This document shows positions 43,820 to 56,232 of a stretch of 64,000 nt of DNA, piece after piece. The position numbers were made by a program, and so were the translations under genes. The notes under the pieces were generated by a model, which was given only the letters and a program-made list of their open reading frames with translations, did no database searches and was not told the DNA's origin. Source of the stretch: Filosporella fistucella (Eukaryota > Ascomycota > Leotiomycetes > Helotiales); NCBI GenBank assembly GCA_030077755.1, contig JAQJZZ010000018.1, forward strand, positions 620,001-684,000, written 5' to 3'. Within the stretch, counting starts at the first letter, position 1. The number at the start of each line of letters is the position of its first letter.

Positions 43820-46800
43820 TTTTAAACTCTTTGCCTTTAAGGACAGGAATATAATTTATTAACCTTTTAATCACTAATATTATATCTGCTAATAACCTTA
43901 TTATCACTAGCGTCGCCGCGCGTGCCACTAATATTATAACTCGCTAATAAGCCTCTTCTTAGATTATTAGGAACTATAATAGCGAATTATTTAAGATGGT
44001 TATTATAGAGGTCCTTAGGACCGCCACTAAGGAAAATAAAACTCCTAATAAATATATTAATAGGATTAAGTCTTAGGTTATTAATATGGCGGATAAAGGC
44101 TATTAGCCTAAGTAGGAATAAGAAGACGTGGAAATGACTAGTGCCCTTTTAGGGGTTTCCTAGGAGCCCTCTCATATTCTTACCCCTATTCCTATATCCA
44201 CTTTCCAAGAATATTATAAGAGGGACGTAGCTTAACTTAATGCGTTATATGCTTAAAAGATTATAATTAATGAATTAAAGCAGGCTATTAAACGCCTTAA
44301 AGAGAGTGCCGACCGTAATAGGCAAGTATATAAAGCTGCTATCTTTAATAGAGGATTTATACCTTGAGGTCGGTTATATATTAGGTTTATAAACCCTAAG
44401 GATAACCTTATAGGTGGTTGAGTAGGCCCTAATAATACTTCATTTATTACTCGTGCACACTATCTTATTATAGAAACGGGCGCTAATTACGGCCTTATAA
44501 TATAATTGCCTATGCATATCCGTGATTTATATGCTAAGAATAGTGGCTTTAAGCCTCTTATAAGTGACCATATATGGCCGTAAACGGATTAGGAGCAAGG
44601 AGTAAACTTTTCCTTTAAAATAAAAAAGAAAATAACCTTTTTACCTTTTTATAAAGGCAAGAACCCTGGGGAATATTAGGCCTTCTTTAATGCCTTTAAG
44701 CTAGTCTTTAATAATTAGCCGAGTTTATATAACTCTTATAGGGAACGTGTAAATATTATAATTTAAAGGTTTAAAATGGGTTGCCTACTTATAGAGCACT
44801 AGTCTATTCTTAATAGTAAATATTAAGATTGCCGGGACCTTTTAATAGCCTAAGATGACTTTAAACGCTAGAGTTTGGATATTATATAAAGTAATAGAGA
44901 GTATAGTGCTAAAGCCTATAAAAAATTATAAGGGCTAAAATAAAGGCCTAATGAGATTATTATATAATTAATTAAAAGGATAGAGTTATTAGAGCAAAAC
45001 CTCTCCGGAAGTCAAGAGGAGTCTAAAAGAGTAGCTACCCTTAAGCTTGCCCTTATAAATGAAATATTAATTAAAAAAATATAAATTGTAATTATAAATA
45101 TAATACCGGATATCGTCCTTAGCTAGCAGATAACCGCTTAAAAGGCTAAGATCCTAATAAAAAGAATAAATAGTATTATAAGCCGAAATAAGCATAAGTA
45201 AGAGAATAGCGATAAGTCTAAAAGAAGACGTGATTATAAGGGTAGGAAGCTTAAGAGGAACTCTTTAGGAGCCTCTTAATAACCTTAGCAAGATTATAAC
45301 CGTCGGAAAAGGAACGCTTCCTCCGCCCTATTAAGCAATTTTATAAGCATATCTTATAGCGACCGGAAGCCTCTCTTTAAGATAACTTGCTATTCGTGTA
45401 AATAGAAGGGCCACCTTACAAGTAGCCTTATTTACCTAAATAGAGCTAAATGGATAAAAGCTAACTTAGAGAAAGCAAAATTATAAGAGGCTAAATGGAA
45501 CCTCCGAGCTATTAAAAGGCTAGCTGCTATTAAAAGAGAAAATTCCTTAAGGAATTCGGGAAAAGCTCCCGCTAAGTCTTAAGCGCTAAAGGGCCTAATA
45601 GCAAATTATATAGGCGTTTAATAATTATTATTAAGTTATTATAGACCGTAATGGGGGCTAAAGGTACCCTAGAGGCACTCGCTAATACGGGTGTAAATAA
45701 TTCCTTTATTAATATTTATAAAGCTTAAAGGTTAAGAATGGTGCCTTTAGCCTATTGTGATATCTAATTTAGCGTAGTGGATAAAGGTAGTTTTTAGGTA
45801 ATTAAAGCCTATAATATAATTATTAAGGCAAGAGACTCTTAAGGAACCATTAAGGAATTTAAAATGAGGCTTTATAGGTTTAAAAAGAATGGATATAAGC
45901 TAATCCTAGGGTATAACTGGTTTTGCCTAAAGGATATAAGGTTATATAATTGGGCCAGCTCTCGCTAGGCCTATATTAAGGACTAGAATGATATTAAAAT
46001 TTTATTTATAAAGGAGTTTAATACTATTCTGGCTACTAATAATACCCTAGAGCCACAAGCTTTATTTATTATAAAGGTAAATAAATGCGATTATCTTTAG
46101 AATTATTAAAGGAAATGCACTTATCTTAAAAGGTATAGTATTAATGCCAAAATAGCACTTATACCTTTCCGAGTATATATTATTAATAAAAAGAAGGAAG
46201 TCAAATTGCTAAAATACTTGGCCGAGTTTAAAGATATATTTGACTTAAATAGCGCTGCTATATTTAAATAAGGTTATAAACATGCTATTAAAACCAATGG
46301 GCAAGTCCCTTATAGGCCCTTATATAACCTTTTTAAACTTTAACTTATGGCCCTTAAAACGTACCTTAAAGATGCATTAGAAAAAGGATAGATTAGGCCA
46401 TTTAAAAGCCCCATAGGTGCCTTAATCCTATTTATTTTAAAAAAGGATAAGGGAATTAGATTATGTGTGGACTATTAAGGTCTTAATAAGGTTATTATTA
46501 AAAACCGGCATCCTTTGCCCTTAATAAATAAAACCCTTAATCGCTTAATTGGTGCGAAGGTTTTTATGAAATTAAATTTTAAAGATGCATACCATTAAGT
46601 AAAGATATGGGAGGAAAACGTTTAAAAGATTGCTTTTAGGACCCGTTATAATTACTTTAAGTATTAGGTAATGCCCTTTGGGCTAATAAATGCATTAGCA
46701 ACTTTTTAGGCCTATATTAATAGTGCTATATCGGGAATGCTAAATAATTTCATAATTATATACTTAAATAATATTTTAATTTACTTAAAGGATTCCTTAT

Positions 46801-49500
46801 AATATCCTAAACACGTCCGTAAGGTTCTCTAAAGACTTAGGAAGCATGCTCTATTTATAAAACTTAATAAGTGCGAATTTAGAGTTAAGACTATTAAATT
46901 CTTAGGGTTTATTATAATTATAAATGGTATTTATCCGGACCCTATAAGGCTTTAGACCATAGCGGATTAGCTTATGCTAGAATCTTATAAGGAGATTTAG
47001 ATTTTTTTAGGATTTTATAACTTTTATTAGAGATTTATTCGTGAATACTTTAACCTGGCTATAAGCCTCACTAATTCCTTAAAGGGAATAAAGAATGGTA
47101 TAAAAATAAAACCTTTTATTTATATTCCTAAAGCTATTACGAGCTTTAATACGCTTAAAGAAGCCTTTTATAAGGCGCCTTTCCTGCTCTATTTTAACTC
47201 TTTTAAGAGGATTAGACTAGAGATAAATGCCTCCGGATTCGCTATAGCTAATACGCTCTTATAATAGGTGAGGGACGGTAATATAAAGGAATATTAGAAG
47301 CTAATAGCATTCTTTTTGAGAAAACTAAATCAAGCTAAGCTAAATTACGCCATATATGATAAAGAAATGCTAGTTATTATTAAAAGCTTTAAGGAATAAC
47401 GATATTATCTTAAAGGTATTATTTATATGATTAAGGTAATTATAAATTATTATAACCTTAAGTATTAGATAAACGTAAAATACTTAAAAGGAAAATAAGC
47501 CAAATGGGCAATATATTTATTTACGTATAATTTTGAGATTATATACCAGAAAGATTCCTTAAACCCGGCGGACGCGCTTAGCAGGCGTCCTAATTATAAG
47601 AAGGAGGCTAATGCAAATAAGACCTTCTTAAATCTATAATTATAATTACCTATTTTCTAAAATAAGTTGGCCGGCGGCTTCGCGGTAGTAATCAGGTTTA
47701 TGAGACTAATATAGCCGGAGAATAGAGCTATTAAAATGATTAAAGAAAATAAGCTATATTTTATATAAATAGAGTAGAGCAAAGGCACCTGGAAACCTTA
47801 GGGGGAGGATAGTGAGGCATCCTTAGAAATGGCTATAATAGGCCCCTTAAAGAATCTATTTATAGATTTATCTAAGCCTATTAATAAAGGTAATCATATA
47901 TACCTTAGTATATTATGCTAGGGAATAGTAGGTTATAAATTGCTTTTCCTATATTTATGGATAAATGTAATAACTCGCTTAGCTATTATATTAGCACCTC
48001 TTTAGACACCTTTTAGGGTGCTTATTAAGATGGCTTAGACCAATAATAAGAAATGCATTATATGTAAATCTAGGAGAGAATATAAGAACCCGCCTTAAGA
48101 TTCTAGGACCTAGATAATTAACGATTAGGGTGCTATTAGGTGGAAAAATAGAATTTATATATTAAATGATTAAGCGTTAAGGCAAAAAGTCATGAAACTT
48201 TATTATAATAACCCTTTGGCAGGATATTATAATATAGAGAAGACTTTAGAGCTATTCCATAAATATTATTATTAGGAATAAATGAAATCTAATATGAGAG
48301 AATATATTAGAGAGTGTATTATGTGTTAGAGGAGTAAAGTAAAGAGATATGCTTCTTATAGGTTGCTTTAAATACCCTTATAACCAATATAACTATGGCA
48401 AGAAATTATTATAGATTTTATTATAGGACTTCCGCCTATAAAAGGCCTAAATAGGAAGATCCTTAATAGTATCCTTATAATAGTTTATAGATATTATAAG
48501 ATAGCAAAATATATCTTATATAATAAGGAGATTATAGCTCCTAAAATGGTAAAACTTTTTTAGGAAAGGGTATTTTCGATTTTTAAGTGCTTTAGAGGTA
48601 TTATTTCAGACCGTGGTAGCGTGTTTACTTTAAATTTCTGGTTTATATTATGCTTTTACTTATATTATAAGTAAAAGCTATTTATTATATTTTATTTATA
48701 AATAAATAGGTAAATGGAAAGATAAAACTAGGTGCTTAAACACTATTTAAAATGTTATTATAATATGAGAAAATTAAATTAGGTGCATTAATTTAGCTTT
48801 GCCGAGTTTATTTATAATAACTCTATTTACTTAATTCTTAGCTCCACTCCTTTTAAGGTATATTATGGATATGATCTTAAGCTATTATAGAATCTTAAGG
48901 GCAAGGGTATTAAGGGGGAGGTATTAATTACGCGAGAAAGAGCAAATTTAATAAAGAAAGAGCGAGAGGCCCTTAAAGGTCTTTAAAAACATGCTTAAGA
49001 AAGCCGCGAAAAGTATTTTAATAAATTACGGCTAAATAAATATTACTCCCTTTATTAGTGGGTAATGCTTTTTATTAAGAATTTAAGAATGAAGTATAAT
49101 AAACTTTAGCCTAAGTATATAGGTCCTTTTTAGATAATTAAATTAATAGGAGAATTTGCATATTATTTAAAGCTTTTAAGCATTTACGCTAGATTATATA
49201 ATATATTTTACGTATCGCTTTTAAAGCCGTATTATGAAAGGAAAGGAGAGGAGCCTAAGCGGTATTAAGAAGGTAAGCTATTAAAGCTTAAAGACGAAGA
49301 AAATGAATAGGAATAGGAAGTAAAATCCATTTTAGATTATATAAAAGATAATAGAATAAAAAATATAAGATATTTTATAAAATGGAAGGGATGGCTAAAA
49401 GACCATAATACCTGGCTTTTAGCATATCTAAATTTAAGGAACGCGAAGGAAATATTAAATATATACCTTAAAAACCATAGGCTACCTATAAAAGAATAAG
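43820..49500 (+). pseudogene. Degenerate gag-pol of the Ty3/gypsy element
   Basis: Conceptual translation through stops shows, in order: a Gag core (about 44600-45100, PFYKGKNPGEY region); a zinc knuckle CYSCK-x-KGHL (45387-45420); an aspartic protease with LANTGVN in place of the active-site D-T/S-G (about 45665-45690); reverse transcriptase (about 46290-46900) with CVDY-x-GLNKV and YLNNIL where active elements have Y-x-DD; RNase H with INASGFAIANTLL (about 47225-47265); integrase zinc-binding and catalytic parts (about 48180-48850, including GIISDRGSVF near 48600); and a chromodomain KWKGWLKDHNTWL (about 49380-49430). Asp-to-Asn changes at catalytic sites (G-to-A) and TAA/TAG codons for Gln/Trp are what RIP produces. 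No active product is possible. Confidence 0.85.
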
Positions 49501-49599
49501 ATAATAAAGTTGAGCCACTTAAAGCGAATTAGGAAGGAACCTCTTAATTATTAGGTAAAAAGAAGAAGAGGAGGGGAAGACCCTAAAAAAGCGGGAAAT

Positions 49600-50612
49600 A
49601 AACTAGGAATAATGGCTAATATAGGTAAAATGAAGTAGGAATAAAGGCACATTTTAAGAATATTATAGACATATTTGGCACTTGGGTAAGAAAGCATTTT
49701 ATTTTATTAAGGGCAAAAATAAGAATAGCCTAGGGTATCTTAAAGCAAAAATAAAGCCGCCTAAATGCTATTTAAAAACCACTTAAATTTAAGAAAATAT
49801 TATAAGGATGCCCTTAAGGATATCCTTATTAATATTAGGAGGGGAAAGCTTATTGCGAATATTGTGCTATAAGGTAGTTAATAGGAGTATCTTAGGCTAA
49901 GGGAAGGGTTATACTTGGTATTTATAAGCTAAATGGAAGCGCTTGACCTCTTGGACCAATTCTTAAAGAATAGCAATCTTCTTAGCCTTAGGACTATTGG
50001 CACTAGGGATCTTATAAATAAAGGTTAGTTATTAAAGCTTAATATGAAATTCTATATGCTTTTAATATAAACGCAAGTATAATTATAGGATATTAGTAAG
50101 CACTAATAAATAGGGGGAGAATAATTTATAATAGGGAATTCTTTAAAAGTAAGGATGTCCTTAATATTTATATTATCCCTCTTTAAAATATTAGAGCTAT
50201 CCTTTATTCCCTAGCTAGCTAACTAGATTATAAGAGAACCCTTATTAGTATTAATGAGCTCCTTGCCCTTATTTAAAATAATGAACTCATTAAATTCTTT
50301 GGCATAATCCTTAATTTCGCGATAGATTTAGTATAGATTAACGGGAATTTAAACCTATTAATATTATTATAATAGCCTAAAAGGAGATTCACCTTCTTAT
50401 AAATATTGCTTATTTTAGTATAATGAGTATACGTAGACTTTCCTACTTAAGTAATATAAGTATAAGAAGGATTAATTAAAATATGCTTTAAGCACCTTTA
50501 ATAGCGAAAGATAATAGGCCAAGTCTTAACCTTATTACCGCGCTTGCGCTTGTGAGGCTTGCTAATAATAACGTTATAGCCGCTGCGACCTGGTATAAGA
50601 GGACCCATAATA
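49600..50612 (-). pseudogene. Possible antisense reading frame inside the retrotransposon
   Basis: Between the chromodomain and the 3' LTR lies about 1.8 kb not needed for a standard element. On the minus strand an ATG at about 50612 opens MGPLIPGRSGYNVIISKPHK then RKRGNKVKTWPIIFRY, and continues for over 100 codons in the same frame interrupted only by TAA codons that could be mutated CAA (Gln). No domain is recognised, and AT-rich RIP-ed DNA can look open by chance, so this is tentative. Confidence 0.35.
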
Positions 50613-51327
50613 AAGCTAAAGAAGATTAAAGATTAAAGAATAAAAGAAGGAAGAAGCATATGCTATTATATAAAGGTTATTATAAGCTTAAAGAAAAGAA
50701 GTTAAAAGTTAAAAAGGAGCCATTATTTATATAAATAAGCTTAGCCTAATCCTAACTTTTAAATCACTACCTAAATGGTTCTTGCCTTAAGCTATTTTGG
50801 AGTGGTAAATAGCTTTAATTATTTTAAAGTTTTATATAGCTAATTAAACGCGTTTGCCATTGCATAGTGATTTAGTTTTCTAAATCACTTAGCCTTACGC
50901 GCAAATTCGGGCCTTTTGGCCAATTAAAACCTTAGGTTCGCAGGTGTAAGAAAGTAAAATTATAGGAATTAAGCGAGTTTATTTGCGCTTTAATGCAAAC
51001 TCGGATTAAATATAAAGCTATTCCCATATGCTAAGCCACGCGGCCAAAGCAAATAAAAGTTATGGAATGGCATAATACCCGGGGAGCGTAGGAGCTAATT
51101 AGGGCCCTATTAAAGCTACTTCCCTATATAAGAGTCATAACTTATAAGATTAGTTACACCTTATTAGGCTAAAATATGATTTTATAATAGCACTCTTATA
51201 TTATACTTAATTAGACTAAACTCCTATAGGGAGACATAGATAATACGGTGGCTTTTAATTACCGTTACGGGAGTTAATAAGGCCTAGGAATTAATGCTAG
51301 GACCATATTATTAAAAGGAGGGAATCT

Positions 51328-51518
51328 TATTAGGTATATAATTGGAATTATAATTTTATATAACCTCGACTATTTAATTATGTTTAGCAGTTTATAAGAA
51401 CCCTTTAGGCACCCCTTAAATAGTCTAACTCTAGCATTCTAAAAGGCTAGAGTTTAGTCTCATACTGGAATATAACTTATTCTACTCATTGAATTGCCTC
51501 CCATTTATACGTCTCACA
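51328..51518 (+). repeat. 3' LTR of the Ty3/gypsy element
   Basis: Starts TATTAGGTATATAATTGG and ends TACGTCTCACA, preceded by the polypurine tract and followed by the TCCTT duplication. Less mutated at its 3' end than the 5' LTR (CACA retained). Confidence 0.9.
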
Positions 51519-52151
51519 TCCTTAAAGGCTATAAGAAAGGCACACCGTATATATCGCATAAAGCCATTAATTACAAACCTCTAACTAATTCTCAAGGCTA
51601 CGATTAAACTCTTTACGCAATTCGAGATTGATTAACACATTAAAAAGGGGCTTATCAAGTCGCTAAAGCAGGAAAAAAAACGTGGGAAGAGAGGCAAAAA
51701 GCTTAATATAGTAGGGAAAGCTTTAAATGGATGTGATTTATAGGGCCCAGACGAAATCGCAGAGGCGCGGCGACTTTAATAAGAAAAGGATACGATAATT
51801 AAGGAAGGCAAAGCTTGAAAAGAAGCAAATAAGAAAGCAAAGGATGCCCAAAAGGCCAAAGAGTTTATTTAGAGGGAAATACGCAAGGCAGACCGAGCTA
51901 AAATCGCTATATTAAATGCTATTAAGAAAGCTATTACACGAGAGACATCTAAAAAGTCTAAAAAGCTAGCAACGATAATAATAATCAAGCTCCTAGTGGC
52001 GCTTAATCCGAAAGCTTTAATTAAATTAAGTAAAAAACTCCCGCTTAGGGCCTATAAAAAAAAGGATAATGGTATAGTGGATATTGAGATGCTAAAGGAA
52101 CCCGTGAGAGTCACATTACGTGGAAGGGTAATTAGGAGGCTAAAGAAGTAG
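51519..52151 (+). pseudogene. Fot1/pogo-type transposase, C-terminal part
   Basis: Continuation of the transposase frame after the nested insertion. Reading across the removed insert, TPYS is followed by KAIRKAHRIYRIKPLI, then Lys/Glu/Ala-rich helices (KEANKKAKDAQKAKEFI) and a basic end before a TAG near 52150. Several internal stops are present. The tail composition matches the usual C-terminal region of Fot1-type transposases. Confidence 0.7.
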
Positions 52152-52814
52152 GTTTATAGCTCAAATACGCTTATTCTATAATTATTTTATACCCTTAAAA
52201 CGTATTCCTGCTTATTATAACTTTATATTAATTAATTATTAAGATATTAAGCTTAATTGGCCTTAATAATCTCGATTTTTCCTCGGTAATAAACACCTTT
52301 ACCTTTATGCCATAGGAAGCTTTTAGAGCTTATAATCCAATTATTTTAGCCTTTAGCGACAATATTAATATTATATCGTCTTATATAGCCTAAAAATAAG
52401 CCATTTAGGCTCTAAATTACCATTCTTACTTCGCCATTTATATTGCTTCTCCTTCTCCAAAAATATACCCTTTAAAAATCCGATAGGGAGCATTAAGAGG
52501 TAAGGAAGTTATTTGGGCACCTTATAAAAATCAAATAAATAAATAAACTATTTTAATCGATTCCTAAGCATATATAGACATATTCTACTATTTGAAACAT
52601 CGCAATTGCTTATAAAGTGGTAGAGTTATAATGATTTAAGAAATAGTGGAATCTGCGACCGATTTTTTAATGGGGTGTGCACGTGGGCGGGAAATCGAGT
52701 ACCATGTCGGCCTAAGGCACCCGTGGCTCGCTTGCGCGAGGTGTACCACCAAAACCAGCTGTACCACCGTCGCCATACTACCCACAGGTTGAATTAATTA
52801 TTAAATCCACCTGA

Positions 52815-54100
52815 TTTTGCCACACCTCTCCCCACCCATCACCTGTCTCGCGCAGGGGCCATTTACCAATCATAATAAGGGGCCCTTTCGTTCTTTCCTA
52901 TTATTTTCTTATTACTTTATTATATATAAAGCATAGAAAATTACCATATTCCTATTCTAAAAAATAGCCGGCCAGATTTCTCTAGAGATGAGAAACTTAA
53001 GCTATATACCCTATATTATACTATAGGCTAGAGTATCACTAATATCCTTTTATCGTAGCCTCAAATTATACGTAGATAGCTTAATTACGCCCTTTAAACA
53101 CAGCTTACTCCATAAAAGAAAGGCCATTATGGAAGGCATGCTAAACTTGACACTCCGAAACGTAAAGAACTCGTTCGCTAGGTTACTTCTAGCTCCTTTA
53201 CTCGCGAGGTCCTATAAGCAGAAATCCCTAGATGGCTTGGATAGGAAGAATGATATAGGGATACGGCTATTAGGAATGCCTTAAAGAAGGAGGGGTATTA
53301 TAGAGTTATAAGAAGAAGGAAGCCACCCTTTTCTAAGGAGAATTAGCGTAAGAGACTCGAATGGGCTCTTAAACACGAGCATTAGACCTTAGATATGTGG
53401 GATTTAATCTTTTAGAGTAACGAGAGTTGGATGTAACCTGGTTATTATAAATAGTAGTGGGTTATAAGGCTAATTGGCGACGAAGAGCTTTATTATCCGG
53501 ATTATATAGCCCATAGGTAATAGAGGAAGATTGGGTGGATATTTTAGGGGGGTATAAGTGGTAAATATGGCAAAGGTTTTAGTATCTTTTAGGAAAAGGA
53601 GTAAAAGACAATTATAAAGGAATCCTATTCCTAAAGGGTTATTCTGCAAATTGTAGAGTATATGCGTATGCATCTAGGCCTCGAGTTTTAATAAGATGGA
53701 GGGCTAGGGCACACTATTACGTATATTATGGAGGTCTTTGCTAATTATGGTATATACCCCATTTTCTGGCCTCCCTTTTCACCGGACCTCTCACCCATAG
53801 AAAGCATATGGGATAGAATAAAGGATATTTTATAAGCTTTAAATCCACAGGTCTATAGGAATTATAGGAGGCTTAGGGCAGTAGTTCTAGAAGCGTGGGA
53901 GGCAGTCACGGATAAAGAAGTGAGGGCCCTTATATATAATATGCCAGAGCGCTATAAAGCAGTAATAGCTGCTCACGGTGCATATATAAAGTTCTAAATA
54001 GCTTCACTTTCTATAGAATCCAAAAGTGTATAAATGCAAAGATAGTGTAAAGCAGCATGCCATAGAGTGGTGTGAAAAAGGGTGGGAATAGAGTGGCAAA
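52815..54100 (+). mobile_element. Tc1/mariner-like DNA transposon, RIP-mutated (ends approximate)
   Basis: Encloses a degenerate Tc1-type transposase. Related but diverged inverted ends can be seen at about 52815-52840 (TTTTGCCACACCTCTCCCCA) and, on the other strand, about 54080-54100 (TTTGCCACTCTATTCCCACC). I could not define a target duplication, so the limits are provisional. It lies about 115 bp from the right end of the Fot1-like element. Confidence 0.6.
52960..53998 (+). pseudogene. Tc1/mariner-type transposase, degenerate
   Basis: Conceptual frame about 346 codons long including many stops: an N-terminal helix-turn-helix (SRPDFSRDEKLKLYTLYYT), a second DNA-binding block (RKELVRQVTSSFTREVLQ with Gln restored mentally from TAG/TAA), then the DDE nuclease with SNESWM (first catalytic Asp now Asn), DGGLGHT (second catalytic Asp) and FWPPFSPDLSPIESIWDRIK (the DLxPIE-N/S-IW signature with Glu). 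Stops are TAA/TAG, as expected from RIP at CAA/CAG/TGG codons. Not functional. Confidence 0.8.
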
Positions 54101-55235
54101 GTGTCTGTGCTTTTACAATTAATAGGGCCTATACGAAGTAGACAAAACCACTCGAACAAGCTGAAATTGCGGCCACAGAGTCAACATTTAACTCTCAACA
54201 TAAAGTACTCCCAGAAATGATGATCTAAAATTGGGGGCAAGGCATAGTTTGCTGTGTAATCAGACATCTTTACTAACGTCTTGCGACGACTGGGAGGTTA
54301 ATTTAGATTGCAACATGTCTTACTATTTGCATGAGCACAACCAAACCGTGTATTGATCCCCACCTTCCCAAGGGTTCTTCCTTTCTCTTAAGGCATTTTG
54401 ACCTTCGCCTGCTAGGACCTATACTCCCCATTTTCTGGTCTTGAGTGGCGGGATTCAAGAGCAGCAACTGTACAGGCACGCTCATGCTCTCCGTCCCATT
54501 TCTGGAATCTTCTCGAAGACTACGACCTTCACCAAGCTTACAGCTTCCTCTTGTCCAAGAATCCCTCAGTTGGCTCGGTGGCGTTTCGCCGGATGGCATC
54601 CGGATCGTCTTGGGCTCGGGCTCGGGCTCGGGCTCGAGCGTGAAGTGATACGGGCCTTTGATTGATTTGATTTTTATATAGTTGGAAGATTCCCTTGCAA
54701 TACCGAGGATTAAGGTTTACTTCTCACGAAGTTCTGGAAGCTAGCTTCTTTATGATAACAATAATACCTATACATTGCCTTTTTAGAGGTCCTTTATAGC
54801 TGCCGCTCCTCGGCGGAATCGCTCAGCATTCTTGATGTCTGTTCCAAATCTTAGTTTGAGCAATTCTATTCTCTAACAAGTCCTATCTGAACTCCCTCTC
54901 TGTTCTCAGTTTCTTCTGTTTCGGTGGAGATCCTAGTTGTACTTTAAAAAAAGAAATTCCCCCCAGATTCACGTTCTACGGGCGAATCGCCACTAGTAGG
55001 CCATGTAACTCCTGTAATGCTCGAAATGAGCACTCTGTACTGGAACGGCCCGGCAATTGCACCACAGACAACACTCTGTCCAATCTCTCCAACACTACGG
55101 AACCGAGCCAAACCTTAAGCTGCTACGCGCTAGTGTGAATGTGGTATACCAATTCCATGTGGACCGCTGTTTCGTACCTGCCTAGTTATTCTAGAGAAAT
55201 GTTATTAGTAGGATACAACGACGGAAGTATCTGAC
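54101..55235. other. Intergenic; GGGCTC hexanucleotide repeat near 54609-54637
   Basis: Contains about four tandem GGGCTC units at 54609-54637. Frames at 54303-54665 on both strands overlap and lack motifs. A 57-codon stop-free stretch without ATG at about 54966-55137 (+) includes PCNSCNARNEHSV but resembles nothing known to me. Confidence 0.45.
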
Positions 55236-56232
55236 TTACTCTATGGCAGTCTCCAATCCTGGAAGGATAACGACTGCAAGAAGCAGCATAGAGAGGATTT
55301 GCCCAAACCCCCATTCTCTCTCGCTTCCATGTATCTCAACAGAAGGGTTCCCCAGTGCGTGCGTATGCCGTAATACCTGAGAGCTCCTGACGAGTCCGTA
55401 AATTGTGTAAGCAGGAACAATGACTCCGGTCCGGAAGAATAACAGGGCCACCCCTGAGTATGAATTGGTGAGCCATTCGTGGAAGCGCTTTGAATACATG
55501 CTAAGAAATACCGTTAAATGTCCTATGACAGTAGCCAATAGAAGGAAGATCCAATGGGCTATGAACGACGCACGAACTGGCGGCCTGTAACCCGCGTAGT
55601 AACAACCAAGTTGAAGGGAGTCGTCTAAGTCCGATGCGGTTTCATAAAAATATGCAAACCAGGTCGTGTACCCGAGGAGGCCTATATTTAGTAGCATGAC
55701 CAGCACTCGGGGGGTATTTAATGCAGCATTGTCCATAAAATACTCGCTCAGTGCCACTACGGTTATGAGATGGGTCACGGTGCTCAAGAAAGCCAGCTCC
55801 CCAACTATCCGTAGATGATAGACGGTGATCTCGCAGTGCTGTATGAGAGAGACAATTTGAACAGCGGTACCGGTGAATAGTTGAGAATCGTTTAGTGCAA
55901 GAAGCATTGCCTCGAAAACTTGGGCCCAGAATCCGGGAGAAGCCCAAAGCCAGTTGAAGGGTAGGCCCCCGTGATGGCCGATGGTTTTCATTTTGGTGAT
56001 GTAGTAGAAGTAGAAGTGGTAGAAGCCGGCAATAACTGCAAGAACAGTTGTTATAAGGAACGAAATGATGATCTAGCATCCATTACTGCGGATTAGCGAC
56101 TGCATCTATTATCTTAAGCTGGGCCATGGGTAACCCTTGACTTACGCCAATACCCGCGATGTCTGGGTTTGCCTCTACTATACTTTTCTTCAAGCTGCAT
56201 TTTTGAAAGTCGAATTCTCCACAAGGAGACAT
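55236..56232 (-). CDS. Multi-pass fungal membrane protein, unknown function
   Basis: Exon 1, 56232-56146, encodes MSPCGEFDFQKCSLKKSIVE and ANPDIAGIG; after an intron (56073-56145) exon 2, 56072-55236, continues. Together 307 residues with about seven or eight hydrophobic segments: IIISFLITTVLAVIAGFYHF, then helices near GTAVQIVSLIQH, ELAFLSTVTHLITVVALSEY, VLVMLLNIGLLGYTTWFAYF, FIAHWIFLLLATVIGHLTVF, GVALLFFRTGVIVPAYTIYG and FGQILSMLLLAVVILPGLE. The N-terminal N/D-x-D-IAGIGIxISF pattern and the layout match a large family of fungal plasma-membrane-type hypothetical proteins. The stop may be avoided by a further intron starting GTAAGT at 55237 with a TACTAATAAC branch site, which would add a short tail. 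Function unknown. Confidence 0.8.

Larger units (their letters stand above)
43624..51523 (+). mobile_element. Ty3/gypsy LTR retrotransposon (chromovirus type), nested, RIP-mutated
   Basis: Element proper 43629-51518 (7,890 bp) with two 191-bp LTRs and a perfect 5-bp target duplication TCCTT (43624-43628 and 51519-51523). A polypurine tract AAAAGGAGGGAA precedes the 3' LTR (about 51313-51324). Internal order is Gag with zinc knuckle, protease, reverse transcriptase, RNase H, integrase, chromodomain, which defines Ty3/gypsy chromoviruses. The insertion interrupts the transposase of the surrounding Fot1-like element. It has no long open frame left. Confidence 0.93.
42247..52699 (+). mobile_element. 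pogo/Fot1-type DNA transposon, RIP-mutated, carrying a nested retrotransposon
   Basis: Perfect 28-bp terminal inverted repeats at 42247-42274 and 52672-52699 begin CTCGATTTCCCGCCC, flanked by TA (42245-42246 and 52700-52701), the Tc1/mariner/pogo target duplication. Without the 7,890-bp insert plus its duplicated 5 bp, the element would be about 2.56 kb. The left terminus has a second copy of ACGTGCACAC just inside the repeat (42280-42289). Interior coding DNA is AT-shifted and full of stops, while the termini are intact and GC-rich. Confidence 0.9.

Noticed and set aside
53470..53673. 67-residue minus-strand frame in the Tc1/mariner element
   Set aside because: It is the complement of the degenerate transposase, whose plus-strand motifs are clear.
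54303..54665. Short frames on both strands around the GGGCTC repeat
   Set aside because: Low-complexity driven and without recognisable domains.
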